A DNA stretch of 64,000 bases from Ichthyophis bannanicus (Eukaryota; Chordata; Amphibia; Gymnophiona; Ichthyophiidae): assembly GCA_033557465.1 (NCBI GenBank), contig CM066040.1, forward strand, positions 324,092,297 through 324,156,296. The letters run 5' to 3'. The notes under the pieces are model-generated. The model saw only the letters and a program-made list of their open reading frames with translations. It ran no database searches and had not been told where the DNA came from. Each line of letters starts with the position of its first letter. Positions within the stretch are counted from its first letter, which is position 1. This document shows, one piece after another, positions 10,332 through 21,362 of this stretch. Position numbers and translations under genes: made by a program.

Positions 10332-12092
10332 TTGCCCCCTCTCACAAGAGTGCACCAGTTCAATTCTCCAACCTCCTTCCTCAACCTGTTGGGGCAGGAG
10401 GTTGCCACCCTTCTTGCCCAGGGAGCAATAGAGGAAGTGCCTCTTCAACAACAGGGCACAGGTTTCTACTCCCCCTATTTTCTTATTCCGAAGAAAACAG
10501 GGGGCTTCCGACCCATCTTAGATCTCAGAGAGTTGAACAGATTCCTAGTCAAGGAAAAATTCAAGATGGTTTCTCTGGGAACTCTGCTGCCATACCTTCA
10601 GAGTGAGGATTGGCTTTGTTCTCTAGATCTCAAGGATGCGTACACTCATGTTCTCATCCATCCAACTCACAGAAGGTTCCTTCGGTTCCTTTTTCAAGAG
10701 AAGCACTATCAATACAGAGTGCTCCCTTTTGGTCTGGCCTCTGCACCAAGGGTGTTCATGAAATGCATGGCAGTGGTAGCTGCTTTTCTGCGCACCCTGG
10801 GAATATTCGTCTTCCCTTATCTGGACGACTGGCTCATTCGAGCTCCCACTCAGTCAGAGGCCAAGAGTTCTCTAACCTGCACAATGCGTATCCTTCAGTA
10901 TTTAGGGCTGGTAATAAACATCCCAAAATCCAATTTGATCCCTGCTCAGTCCCTGGAGTTTATAGGGGCATTGCTGGATACCACAAGGGCAAGGGCCTAT
11001 CTCCCCCAGACCCGTTGCCTTCGCTTGGTGCAGTTAGCTTCTCAAGCAGAGTTGAAGCCCCTCCTAACTGCTCGAGAGATGTTACAGTTGCTAGGCCACA
11101 TGGCATCCACTGTGCATGTGGTACCATATGCTCGCCTTCACATGAGGGCAGCTCAGTGGACTTTATCCACCCAATGTACCCTGGCATTAGGCTGCCTGTC
11201 AGACAAAATAGCAAACACAAGTCGCCTCATTTTGTCCCTCCAATGGTGGAAGTCCCCTCAAAATCTGTTGCTGGGGTCCCCCTTTCAGCAGTCTCTACCC
11301 CAAGCAACTCTTACAACAGATGCTACTCCAATGGGATGGGGAGCTCATCTTCAAGACCTCTCCACCCAGGGCATCTGGTCCCCACAGGAGAGTTGCCTAC
11401 ACATCAATCTCTTGGAACTCAGAGCAATCTTCCTTGCTCTGCGGGTGTTCCACACCCTGCTCAGCTACAAGACAGTCCTTATCCACACGGACAATGAGGT
11501 AGCCATGTTCTGTGTGAACAAGCAGGGAAGAACTGGCTCTCTTTCACTTTGCAACGAAGCTTTGCGACTGTGGGCCCTCGCCAGAGAGTATCACATTCAT
11601 CTTCTGGCAGTTTATCTTCCAGGCATTCAAAACTCTAGGGCAGACAGGCTCAGTCGAGTTCTGCTTCCACATGAGTGGTCCCTACATGTGGACCAGGTGT
11701 CCAAGATTTTTCAAATTTGGGGAACCCTGGACATAGACCTCTTTGCAAGTCCGTGGAATGCCAAACCTCCCTGGTTCTGTTCCAGAACTCTGGCTCAGGG
11801 AGCTCAGGCAAGGGATGCTTTCCTCCTTCACTGGGGTCAAGACTTCCTCTATGCCTTTCCACCCATTCCCCTAATTCCCAAAACCCTGTTCAGGCTTCAG
11901 AGAGACAGAGGCCACATGATTCTCATAGCTCCACATTGGCCATGGCAAGTGTGGTACCCTCTGCTTCTACATCTCTCTCAAGCTCCCTCCCTGGAGTTAG
12001 GGTCTGCTCCAGACCTCTCTCAAGAGGACGGAAAGTTGTGGCATCCCAATCCCCAGTCTCTGCATCTCAGGGCTTGGTTGCTGAAGGCCTAG
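10332..12092 (+). CDS. DIRS-B reverse transcriptase / RNase H
   Basis: An uninterrupted 586-codon frame. RT motifs: PKKTGGFRPILDLRELN at residues 54-70, SLDLKDAY 97-104 (first catalytic Asp), LPFGLASAPR 131-140, and YLDDWLIR 163-170 (catalytic Asp pair). RNase H follows from about residue 345 (TTDATPMGWGAH, then ELRAIFLAL and HTDNEVA). The last ~120 residues (DLFASPWNAK ... YAFPPIPLIPKTLF ... LIAPHWPWQVWYPL) are the region that has been compared with Dam-type methyltransferases in DIRS elements; I infer this by position and see no certain catalytic motif. It follows gag by about 160 bases and overlaps the recombinase gene in another frame. The true start is uncertain: ATG 10332 is the first in frame. 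Confidence 0.9.
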   Translation: MPPLTRVHQFNSPTSFLNLLGQEVATLLAQGAIEEVPLQQQGTGFYSPYFLIPKKTGGFRPILDLRELNRFLVKEKFKMVSLGTLLPYLQSEDWLCSLDLKDAYTHVLIHPTHRRFLRFLFQEKHYQYRVLPFGLASAPRVFMKCMAVVAAFLRTLGIFVFPYLDDWLIRAPTQSEAKSSLTCTMRILQYLGLVINIPKSNLIPAQSLEFIGALLDTTRARAYLPQTRCLRLVQLASQAELKPLLTAREMLQLLGHMASTVHVVPYARLHMRAAQWTLSTQCTLALGCLSDKIANTSRLILSLQWWKSPQNLLLGSPFQQSLPQATLTTDATPMGWGAHLQDLSTQGIWSPQESCLHINLLELRAIFLALRVFHTLLSYKTVLIHTDNEVAMFCVNKQGRTGSLSLCNEALRLWALAREYHIHLLAVYLPGIQNSRADRLSRVLLPHEWSLHVDQVSKIFQIWGTLDIDLFASPWNAKPPWFCSRTLAQGAQARDAFLLHWGQDFLYAFPPIPLIPKTLFRLQRDRGHMILIAPHWPWQVWYPLLLHLSQAPSLELGSAPDLSQEDGKLWHPNPQSLHLRAWLLKA

Positions 12093-13129
12093 ATCTCCAG
12101 GATCTTCATCTTTCTCAACAAGTGAAGGATGTTCTTTATGCTTCCAGGAAACCTTCCACTAGACGTTCTTATGCTTTCAAGTGGAAGAGGTTTACTATGT
12201 GGTGTTCTGGGAAGGGTCTTAACCCCCTTGCCATACCTCTGGAATCTTTGCTGGAGTATCTCCTCCATCTGTCTAATGCAGGCCTTAAGACAAATTCAGT
12301 AAGGGTCCATTTGAGTGCTATTGCAGCTTCTTTAAGCCTCTAAATGGACAACCTATTTCCTCTCATCCTCTTGTAGCAAGATTCATGAGAGGCCTCCTTT
12401 TAACAAAGCCTCCCATTAGACCACCCCCCGGTGGCATGGGACTTAAACTTGGTTCTGGGTCAGCTTATAAAGCCGCCTTTTGAACCTTTGGCTACCACCT
12501 CCTTGAAATACCTTTCTTGGAAGGTTATCTTTCTCATTGCAATCACATCAGCACGTCGTATTAGTGAATTGCAAGCACTCGTAGCTAATCCACCTTATAC
12601 AAGGTTTCATCATGACAAGGTGGTCCTTAGGACTCATCCACACTTTATGCCTAAGGTGGTCTCGCCTTTTCACCTCAACCAAGAGGTCTACCTACCTGTC
12701 TTTTTTCCAGGACCTCATGAATCAAGTGCAGAGAGGAATCTTCATACCCTGGACTGTAAAAGAGCTCTGGCTTTTTACTTACAGAGGACACAGCAACATA
12801 GAAAGTCCTCTCAGCTTTTTGTTGCCTTTGATCCTTCTCATTTGGGACTACCAGTCTCCAAGAGAACATTATCTAACTGGATTGCCCAGTGTATTTCTTT
12901 CGCCTATCAGAGCAAGAACCTTTCTCTGGAGGGCCATGTCACAGCTCACAATGTGAGAGCCATGGCAGCCTCAATGGCTCATCTAAACTCTGTGTCTATT
13001 GACGACATCTGTCAAGCAGCCACTTGGGCCTCGGTTCATACCTTCACAGCCCATTACTGCTTGGACAAGGACTCCCGCCGGGATGCCTTGTTTGGTCAGG
13101 CTGTTCTTAAACACCTGTTCCATACTTAA
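11990..13129 (+). pseudogene. DIRS-B tyrosine recombinase, nearly intact
   Basis: Tyrosine recombinase that integrates the DIRS circle. N-terminal SAM-like core-binding part: SRKPSTRRSYAFKWKRF near 12145 and LSAIAAS near 12315. Catalytic part: SARRISEL near 12550 (Arg I), GHVTAHNVRAMAAS near 12930-12975 (His and Arg II), and FTAHYCLDKDS near 13040-13075 (nucleophile Tyr). Compared with DIRS-D, one base is lost near 12335 and one gained near 12432, so about 30 codons read out of frame and a stop falls at 12341-12343. The 5' end overlaps the RT gene; the start is set by similarity. Confidence 0.85.
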
Positions 13130-13246
13130 TCGACTCCTACCCACCATCCCTCATGGGATGCCAGAGATCCATGTGGGGAAGTGCAGCCCTGTCCCAGGGA
13201 CACACAACGTCTGGGATCTCTCCCTGGCATCTAAAGCTAGGGAGTC

Positions 13247-13342
13247 CCCATATGTGAAGACTCATTCCTGCTTGTTCTTGGAGATAGCACAGTTACTTAC
13301 CTGTAACAGGTAATCTCTGGGAACAGCAGGAATAAGTCTTCA
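13247..13342. repeat. DIRS-B internal complementary region
   Basis: Bases 13247-13285 are the reverse complement of the left terminus, and 13286-13342 the reverse complement of the right terminus; the change-over is GGAGAT|AGCACAG. In the DIRS replication model this segment templates the joining of the ends into a circle. It lies between the recombinase stop and the right inverted repeat, its usual place. Confidence 0.88.
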
Positions 13343-13429
13343 CAACCCACCCACCTCCCCTAGGAGTTGTCTCTCTCTATCTCTCTTTCCTTTCCCTCTC
13401 TCTCTCTGTCTCAGCTCTAAAACTCAACT

Positions 13430-13614
13430 GAGGAGAGACAGTTGGGAAAGGCGGGAAGGCAGCACGCAGGCACTGTGGGATGCTCCCACAGGCTTTCTGA
13501 TTGGACGCTGGGGAGCGTTCCCGCACAGGCTCTGTCGGTACTGACGAAACCCATATGTGAAGACTTATTCCTGCTGTTCCCAGAGATCACCTGTTACAGG
13601 TAAGTAACTGTGCT
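13430..13614. repeat. DIRS-B right inverted terminus
   Basis: Reverse complement of the left end (7943-8070 and 6148-6180): GGGAAAGGCGGGAAGGCAGC at 13443 pairs with GCTGCCTTCCCGCCTTTCCC near 8040. The right end has an extra ~35 bases (ATCACCTGTTACAGGTAAGTA and onward) not present at the left end, the asymmetry usual for DIRS. Confidence 0.88.
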
Positions 13615-14248
13615 TTCTCTTATTACTCTTAAATGGGTTACATTGTAGTTTCCTTGCATGTCCCCTAGTCTTTTTGATGGAGTAAACAACCGATATCCAG
13701 TTACTCCTTCTACTCTATTAATTAATTGATAGACCTCTATCATATTTCAGCTCAGCTTTCTCTTTTCCAAGTTGAAGAGCCCTAACCTTTTAAGCCTTTC
13801 CTCATAGGTGTATCCTTCCATCCCCATTACCATTTTGGTGACTCTTCTCTGTACCTGTTCTACTATATCCTTTTTAAGATATGGCCACCAGAATTGCACA
13901 CAATATTCAAGGTGTGGTCGAACCATGGAAAAATACAGAGACATAATATCCTTGGTTTTGTTCTCCATTCCTTTCCTTATGATTCCTAGCATTCTATTTG
14001 CTTTCTTGGTCACCCTACACATTGAGCAAAGGGTTTCAACTTATTATCCACAATGATGCCTAAATTCTTCTCCTGGGTGGTGGTTCCTAATTTGGAACCT
14101 TGCATCATTTAACCATAATTTGAGTTGTTCTTTGCACTTGTCAACATTAAATTTCATCTGCCATTTGGACGTCCAGTCTTCCAATTTATCAAGGTCCTCT
14201 TGCAATCCTCTTGTGTTTTAATAACTTTGAATAATTGTGTGTCATCTG
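13615..14248 (-). mobile_element. CR1 (minus), 5' portion of split copy
   Basis: Continues the CR1 copy whose 3' part is at 5849-6147. Minus-strand frames encode [30 protein letters not shown], and [18 protein letters not shown] (13747-14022), then the reverse complement of the FADDT-type RT motif at about 14225-14248, where the copy is 5'-truncated. Frameshifts are present. About 14% of visible codons differ from the young CR1 copies here, so it is an older insertion than DIRS-B. Confidence 0.88.
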
Positions 14249-14950
14249 CCTGAGCCTTGATGGCCATGTCACTGCTCATAATGTCAGAACTATGACTGCA
14301 ACGGTGGTCAACCTGTGCTCAGTCTCCATGGAAGAGATCTGCAGGGCTGCAAAGTGGTCTTCAGTCCCCATATCCACATCTCACTACTCTCTAGATGAGG
14401 ATTGCCAATGGGACATCAATTTAGGCCAATCTGTACTCGGGAATCTGTTTGGGGATTAGAATCCAACTCCATTCCCCCTAGGCACATTCTATTCTGTCCG
14501 GGCTACCAAAAAGGAAGAGAAAATCACTGATATTGTGTATAGTTGGCCATCGGTCCTCTTGCAATATCACAGTTGGGTTTTGCATCTGTTTGGCTTCTTG
14601 GTAGCCTCCTCGGTTTTCAGTAGCCTGTAGCTTGGGGTCCCATACATGAGGACTCATTCCTGCTTGTCCACGGAGAAAAGGAAGTTGCATGTGGCAGATG
14701 TTCTCCGTGGACAGCAGGAGTTAGCCCTCACAACCCTCCCACCTCCCAGAAGAGTTAGCTTCTGCTACAGCTATGTTATCAAACTGAATCAAGATGGTGC
14801 CACCACAGGAAGGAGCCACGCAGATGCAGTGGAGCCTTCCAGAAGCTTTCAGTAGAACTGGGGAGCATTCCTGTGTGGGGCTTGTCACGCATATGTGAGG
14901 ACTAATTCCTGCTGTCCATGGAGAACACCTGCTACAGATGAGTAGCTACC
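14249..14950 (+). mobile_element. DIRS-A, right part
   Basis: Right end of the oldest DIRS copy: recombinase C-terminus (14253-14459), internal complementary region (about 14641-14745, GAGGACTCATTCCTGC next to the reverse complement of the right terminus) and right inverted terminus (about 14800-14950). It ends in ACCTGCTACAGATGAGTAGC, the same pattern as ACCTGTTACAGGTAAGTAAC in DIRS-B. Assigned to the same element as 3365-5848 by position, similar age and shared gag/recombinase divergence; this is an inference. Confidence 0.75.
14253..14459 (+). pseudogene. DIRS-A tyrosine recombinase C-terminus
   Basis: Encodes LDGHVTAHNVRTMTATVVN, EEICRAAKWSS, and SHYSLDEDCQ, corresponding to the last ~67 residues of the DIRS recombinase with the catalytic His, Arg and Tyr all retained. 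The stop TAG at 14457-14459 is at the normal place. Everything upstream is missing because of the CR1/DIRS-B insertion and an accompanying deletion. Confidence 0.8.
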
Positions 14951-15849
14951 TTTTACATAGTTTCCAGTGGATAAGATGTGCTGCCCTATAGTGCCTCTCT
15001 CTTGGGGTAGTGGGTTAACTTTGTGCCTTACTTCAACGCCCAGGGTATGTTGGAGATCATCTCAGTCTCTCAGATTCACTGTTAATAGATGTCTCAAAAC
15101 TTGCATTGTTTCAAAGAATGCTACCTCCTGGAGTTCATAAGGCATAATATGCATAAACAACATATTAAGATGCACTTGGAAATTATTTTTATTCATGTTG
15201 TTGGTACCCAATACAGTTGGGGTTCTTTTTACCACATTTTATTGGTGTCTCCATTCTTTGGTACTTGAGGATCTTCTCTATTCTCCTCTACCACAATGTC
15301 AGCTTTTTTGCATCAAGCTTTTTTTCTGTGGATACAGGAATATCCCAGTTAATCATACTGTCTTCATTCTGTCCAGTTCTGTCCAGTTTGGGATACCAGT
15401 GTTTTCTTCACACAGCAATGTTATATTGTTTACATGGATTCCAGTGGATGAGCTGTGCTACATTATGTCTTTCTGTATACAAGTTTTCTGATATAGCAAT
15501 GAGATGTGTGACCGTTTCCAGTACTACAAAGTCTAAATTTCTCTGTTACATTAGTTTTTTATTTTTCCCATTCTGGCTGTGAACCATCTTGACTGTAGTT
15601 CTCTTTCCCTGGTGCAATTATCAGTCTCTCGCCATTAGGTTTAAATTCACCTCTCCTTAACCATTCATGTATCAGGTTTTGATCTGTTTGTGGTTTCTTT
15701 AATAAGTCTCTGTGTTTCTCATTGTATTTGTGCTTTAGCCAGGTGTTTGTCCTTGATTGCTGGTCTAATTCATTAAAGCAGGCCTTGACAAAGCTTCTTG
15801 GAATCTAGGAGCCAGCCTAAAAATCTAGGTGCTGGCCACCAAAACCTAT
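14951..15849. other. No gene; unassigned DNA
   Basis: AT-rich with frames up to 121 codons but none recognisable. About 15095-15260 is a diverged direct copy of about 2614-2850. Confidence 0.45.
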
Positions 15850-16227
15850 GTCACAGTGCACACCCCGCCTATCCAAAAGGGTATATCACGGTTACTTTTT
15901 TAGGTTTTAGGGCCTGATTTATTAAGACTTTTTTCCCATTTTTTATGTGAAAAAAATGTAATAAATCAAGCCCCACTTCTCCTCCCTCTCCCACCAGCCC
16001 CAATGATCCTTTGTGTGTGTGTGATGCTTCACTTTCCAACTGCTTGCACTCTTCCTCCCCCCCCCCAACACTCCAACCCTTCTCCTGCTATCCCTCCTCC
16101 ACCCCCATTTCCCTTCCCAGACAATCTCCCCTTCTCCCTCCTCCCTTGCACTCACTCCCCTTCCCTCCATTTCCCCGCTTTCTCTCTTAAATAAAACCTG
16201 CTGCCCCTTTAAAATGTCTTCGGCTTC
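15850..16227. repeat. ~378-bp direct repeat, left copy (flanks DIRS-C)
   Basis: From GTCACAGTGCAC to the TTAAAATGTCTTCGGC end, this matches 27713-28089 with roughly a dozen substitutions and a few 1-2 base gaps. It holds an imperfect hairpin (GGGCCTGATTTATTA with TAATAAATCAAGCCCC) at about 15910-15975, a CT-rich stretch with poly-C, and AATAAA near 16189. The two copies lie directly against the left and right ends of DIRS-C. Confidence 0.85.
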
Positions 16228-16611
16228 AGGAAGTCAGTCTTCACATATGGGTAACGGCGCCGACAGAGCCCTCGTGTGGAGCAAATCCCCAGCTTTCAAA
16301 GAAAGCCTTTGGGACTTTCCATCACGCATGCGCGGTCCCCTTCCCGCCCAAGGGTGCCATCCTGCTCAGTCTCCTTTTTTCCGCGGAGCCCTTCGGACAT
16401 AGTCCTTGTGTCCCCTTGAAAAAGTTGATTTTTTTTCTTCTCTTTCTCGACCGGTCAACACCGGTACTTCTTCCCGCCTTCGGCTCGGTACGTCGGTATC
16501 GAGTCTGTCTCTATTTTTCAGTTTTTGTCCTTCATGACTGGCGTTCGCGCCTTTTTTCCTTTTTCACTGGCAGCCCGAGTCTTCGACCTTGCAGGGGCCC
16601 TTTTTCCCCCG

Positions 16612-18345
16612 ATGGCTGCCAGCGGATTTAAAAAATGCGGTGTGTGAAATTGATGTCTCTCACCGATACGCATGACTGCTGTCTCCGGTGCCTCGGGCCT
16701 GACCATGACCCGTCAGTCTGTGGCCCATGTAGGAAAATGTCCTCGAAGGCCCTGAAGAGCCGCCAGCAGTAGCATGATAGGATTTTTTCCATGTTCTTGC
16801 CTCCGAGAGCCAGGACCTCGTCCGAGGCCTCCACATTTCGGGGGGAGCTGTCCGAGCCCGAGCGGCATCGAGGTTCCTCGGAACGGGGGTCTCCCTTGAG
16901 GGAGCACAAGAGGATGAAGTCGTCCTCGAAGGCGGCATCTCTGGATGGCTCCGAGCGGCCCGGCTCCTCCTGGGGCCGGTCGTGGAGCCCTGAGAGCCAG
17001 CCCGGATCTTCGGAGATGCAGCGCCTGATGAAGATGCCTCGTCATGAAGCGGATCAGCCATAGCAAGTACCGACTGTCCTCGTCAAGGACTCCCCTCCAG
17101 GGGAATTGGCGTCGGGACCTGAGCAGGTGGCTGCGGAGCCTTCCGGACTCAAGTCCAGAATGACGGCCTTGGAGTGCAGTTTCACTGCCTTCATGGAACA
17201 GCAGCGGGCGCTGATAGCCGGCCTGTCCGGTTCCTCCGCCCCGACCACCGGGCCCTCGACGTCCAAGTCGACCCAGGAGGCCGAGCCAATCCTCGAAGCC
17301 CTTTGGGCTCGAGTTGATCCTCGGCCGAGGTCTCTCTCGGCCTCCCGTTCTGGACTGAGGTCATCGCCGTCGAGTCTGCCAGCGTCATAGCGGTCGGTGC
17401 CGGGGCCCTCAATGCCTGAGGAGCCTCCCAATTCCTCCTCGGAGGAGTCGGCGTGGGAAACCGAGGATGAGGAGTCCCCAGATACCCGCTGGCACAGGGA
17501 TGTACTGTCTGATTCCCCGGTATCAGAACCTCGGAGAATGTCCCGTCCCCCCCCCCTGGAGGACATGAGGTTCTTGGACTTCGTGCGGGATATGTCCAAG
17601 GTGTTGGCGTTCCCCACGGAGTCCAAGGAGGATCCTTGAGCCGACGAGCTCGAGATCCTCCAGTATGAGCCCCCTCCCCAGGAGACCCTTACTGTACCCG
17701 TGCCTCCGATCCTGGAACAACTGATGCTTTGCATGTGGAAGACACCGGCATCAGTGCTAGTGATCAGCAAGCGGCTCGACTCAATGTATCAAGTCGGCCG
17801 GAGCCCTGGGTTTCAGAAGTCGCAGCTGCCGCACAACTCCATGGTTGTGGAATTGGCCATGCGCCGGCTGAAAAGCCAGAAGTCGCACTCCTCGGTACCT
17901 CCCAGCAGGGAGTCCCACAACTTGGATGCCCTTGGCAGGAAGTGCTTCCAGGGTTCAATGCTGACTTGTCGGATCCAGGCCTACCAGCTGTACATGGGCA
18001 TGTACCTGAGGGACCTGGCAAAGCCATCCGTGAGTTCATGAAGTTTATGTCACGGGTGGCCTATGACGGGTTTGAGTCGGCGGCCCAGGTAGCCGCGGCT
18101 GGCATCCGTGCATGCCACCAGGCATAGCTGCAGTCGTCAGACCTCGAGCAATGGGTTCAGGACAAGTTTGTTTATGTTTCATGCCAAGGGGAGAATCTCT
18201 TTGGCAAACCCATGACCGACAAGGCCGCAGAGTTGGAGAGCGAGTACATGACGAGGACACGGCTCTCCAAGAAGACCTCTGCCCCTTCTCGCAAGAAGGG
18301 TTCTGGTAAAAAGCCCTTTTACCCGAGGAAGGGTGCTGCTTACTA
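16612..18345 (+). pseudogene. DIRS-C gag-like protein, broken
   Basis: Begins with MAASGFKKCG (ATG 16612), the usual DIRS gag start. The Cys-rich N-terminus survives in another frame (CCLRCLGPDHDPSVCGPCRKM, 16675-16740). The middle is acidic and Ser-rich. The LAP2-alpha-like part reads well at 17700-18041: LCMWKTPASVLVISKRLDSM, PGFQKSQLPHNSM, and YQLYMGMYLRDL. The end has SRKKGSGKKPFYPRK near 18290-18330. Stops include TAG near 16770 and TGA at 17637. Confidence 0.8.
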
Positions 18346-18599
18346 AAGCTACCCTCATTTTCAGGCCTCCCCGGCTCCCCAACAGGGGCAGCAGGCCAAG
18401 GGACAGGGGCATGGCCTGCGTAAGCAGAAAAGCCCCAAATCCAGGCACCAGCTCCGGCCCAGCCTGGCAGTGGCTTTTGACTCCTACAGCATGGCCACTC
18501 TTCCCACAGGAGAAAGGCAGATCACAGGGGGCTGGCTGGCTCTGTGTGCCCACAGGTGGGCAGCCATTATCACCGATGCCTGGGTCTTGCAGGTAGTCC

Positions 18600-20541
18600 A
18601 AGAGGGCTATTTTCTTCACCTATTGTCCAGGAGAGCCCATCAAGTCGGGACCACCTTCTGAAGGAGTTGGCAGGTCTTCTCGAGGATCAGTCAGTAGAAT
18701 CGGTACCACATCACTTGCAGGGAAGGGGCTTCTACTCCAGGTACTTTTCTGGTGCCAAAAAGGACAGGAGGCCTCAGACCCATCCTCGATCTGCGCAACC
18801 TCAACAAATTCCTGATGAGGGAGAAGTTCAGGATGCTCTCCCTTGGAATATTTATTTTATTTTATTTATTTAATTCTTTTTTATACTGCGCTCCTATGAA
18901 TCAGTGCGGTTTACAATGAACATTAGTTTGTACAATGCAGTAAGAAACATACATTGAACTATACAGAGAACAGGAAAAAAACAACTTGGAATAAACAGGA
19001 TGAGTAATTAGGCTGAGTAATTAATAAATATTGCTGCCTTACCTCCGCCAGGGAGACTGGCTATGCTCCTTAGACCTGAAAGATGCGTATACACACATCC
19101 TAATACACCCAAGCCACAGGCAATATCTACGCTTTGTTGTGGGGGGCAATCACTACCAGTACAGGGTACTCCCCTTTGGCCTTGCCTCGGCCCCCAGGGT
19201 GTTCACAAAATGCCTAGCAGTGTTTGCCGCCTTTCTCAGGCTCCAAGGGGTCTTTGTATTCCGCTACCTCGACGACTGGCTCATCAGAGGTTCCTCGGCC
19301 ACGAGGCCCACCAGGCTACAGCTCGCACCATCCAGGTGCTGCAGCACCTAGGGTTCGTAATCAACTACCCCAAGTCCAGCCTCACTCCAACTCAGCAGCT
19401 AGAGTTCATTAGGGCCAGCCTCAACACCCTTCAAGCGAAGGCCTATCTGCTTGCAGACAGGGCAAACAGACGTATGACTCTGGCAGGGCAAGTGAGTCAC
19501 AAGTCTGCAGTGTCAGCAAGGCTTTTTCTGCGCCTCCTCGGGCACATGGCTTCCACAGTCTATGTGACCCCGGATCCCCTCCTCCACATGCGGACCGCTC
19601 AGTGGTGTCTCAGGGACCAGTGGTCTCAGGTCTCAGGGCACCTCCGGGACAGGGTCAAAGTATCCAGACGTCTGGTAATGTCCCTGGCCTGGTGGCTCCA
19701 ACCGCATCACTTGGAGTCGGGGATGCCTTTCCAGGTCCCCCTGCACACATGGGTCCTGACCACGGACGCATCCTTGCTGGGCTGGGGGGCTCATTGTCAG
19801 GGTTTCACTACTCAAGGAGCATAGTCCCCGAGCGAGAGGACCCAACAAATCAATTTCTTGGAACTACGTACCATCCGCCTAGCACTGGGAGTTTTCAGAC
19901 GGCTCCTGGACCACGAATCTGTCTTGGTGCAGACAGACAACCAGGTGGCCGTGTTCTATGTGAAAAAGCAGGGTGGTACGGGGTCCTGTCTCCTATGTCA
20001 GGAAACCCTAGACCTATGCTCCTTTGCAGTCCGGCATGGCATTCGTCTCAGAGTAGTCTACCTGCTGGGCCAGGACAACTGGCTGGCAGACAGGCTAAGC
20101 AGGATTCTCCAACCTCACGAATGGCAGCTGGACCGCGGGGTAGCCATCTGGCTCTTCCAGACCTGGGGGCGGCCGGTGATGGACCTGTTTGCGAGTCCGG
20201 ACAATCACCAGTTGCTCCTTTTCTGCTCCAGGCGACCCCACTCGCGCAGGGTGCCCACCGATGCATTTCTGATGATATGGTCCAGGGATCTTCTGTATGC
20301 ATTCCCCCCGATACCTCTGGTAGCCAAGACGCTGTTCAAGATTCTCCAAGACAGAGCCTCGGTCATCCTGATTGCCCCTCGGTGGCCCAGGCAGCCCTGG
20401 TTTCCGCATCTTCTGCAGCTAGCAGTGGAGGCCACAATCCCCTTGGGGTCCTCCCCACGTCTCCTGTCTCAGGAGGGGGGCTCTCTCCTGCACCCCAATC
20501 TCAGCTCCCTCAACTTGATGGCGTGGCGGCTGAAAGGGTAA
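18600..20541 (+). pseudogene. DIRS-C reverse transcriptase / RNase H, broken
   Basis: RT motifs are split over frames: GFYSRYF near 18728, a GGLRPILDLRNLNKF-type stretch (18766-18815), then after an L2 tail insertion DWLCSLDLKDAYTHILIHPS (19051-19110), LPFGLASAPRVF and YLDDWLIRGS (YLDD at 19264-19275). RNase H: TTDASLLGWGAH near 19760, ELRTIRLAL at 19860. The last part, MDLFASPDN ... YAFPPIPLVAKTLFKI ... LIAPRWPRQPWFP, is open from 19858 to 20541. Frame breaks near 19310 and 19830 make it non-functional as one chain. All catalytic Asp residues of YLDD are still present. Confidence 0.85.
18849..19028 (-). mobile_element. L2 3'-tail fragment in DIRS-C RT gene
   Basis: Starts with an ATTTATTTTATTTTA run followed by a TATACTGCGCTCC / GTGCGGTTTACA segment, the reverse complement of the L2 3' end seen at 7860-7942 and (same orientation) at 33839-33915. 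About 180 bases only. It interrupts the RT reading between CTTGGAAT and ATTGCTGCC, whereas the other DIRS copies read straight through. Confidence 0.8.
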
Positions 20542-21362
20542 TTCTCGCTCCGCTCCTCCTTTCAAAAAATATTGAGGAGGTCTTGCTGGCCTTGCGGAGG
20601 CCATCGACTAGATGGGCGTACACCTTGAAGTGGCGTAGGTTTGCGGCATGATGCAAGGAGCGGAAGGTAGATCCTTTCTCTTGCCTGGTAGGGGTGGTTC
20701 TACAATACCTTCTCCGCCTTCCGATTTGGGCCTCAAGTCCAACTGTGTCAGGGTGCACCTCAGTGCCCTTGCGGCACATCACTTTTCAGTGGATGAGAAG
20801 CCTCTCTCCACCCACCCCTTTCGGTTCCTGAGAGGCTTGCTTCTCTTGAAACCCCCGGTGCGCCCCCCGGCGACCGAGTGAGATCTCAATGTGGTGTTAG
20901 GGCAGCTTACTAAGCTGCCCTTTGAACCAATGGCTACCTGCCATCTATGCTATCTTTCTTGGAAGGTGGCTTTCCTGGTGGCACTCACATCCGCTCGGCG
21001 GGTGAGTGAGCTTCAGGCCCTAGTGTTGGATAGACCCTACACCAGGTTCTATAGGAACCGGGTGGTGCTTTGCACGCACCCCAAGTTCCTTCCAAAAGTG
21101 GTCTCCTCGTTCCACCTCAACCAGGAGGTGGTTCTGCCTGTCTTTTTCCCTAGGCCGCATGCCAGTCGGGCAGAGTCGGCCCTGCATGCCCTGGACTGTA
21201 AGAGGGCGTTGGCCTTCTATATCCAATGTACGCAACTGCATCGGAAGGCTTCTCAGATGTTCGTTTCTTACGACCCTGTAGGCTGAGGCTGGCGGTATCT
21301 AAGCGTACGCTGTCCACCTGGGTGACAGACTGCATTGCCTGGGCATGGACAGGACTCAATCC

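Larger units (their letters stand above)
6148..13614 (+). mobile_element. DIRS-B retrotransposon, near complete
   Basis: A DIRS element with gag-like, RT/RNase H and tyrosine recombinase genes on the plus strand. Left inverted terminus: 6148-6180 continuing at 7943-8070 after an L2 insertion. Right inverted terminus: about 13430-13614. The internal complementary region at 13247-13342 contains the reverse complement of both ends joined, which fixes the left end at ATCTCC (6148) and the right end at GTAACTGTGCT (13614). The host CR1 is continuous across the two ends with no base duplicated or lost, as expected for recombinase-mediated insertion of a circular intermediate. DIRS-D is the same subfamily; A and C are different ones. 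Confidence 0.93.

Noticed and set aside
10610..11497. 295-codon frame overlapping DIRS-B RT, and the 379-codon frame at 58446-59585 in DIRS-D
   Set aside because: Shadow frames of the RT/RNase H genes. The similar shadow in both copies comes from the shared underlying sequence; no domain is visible.
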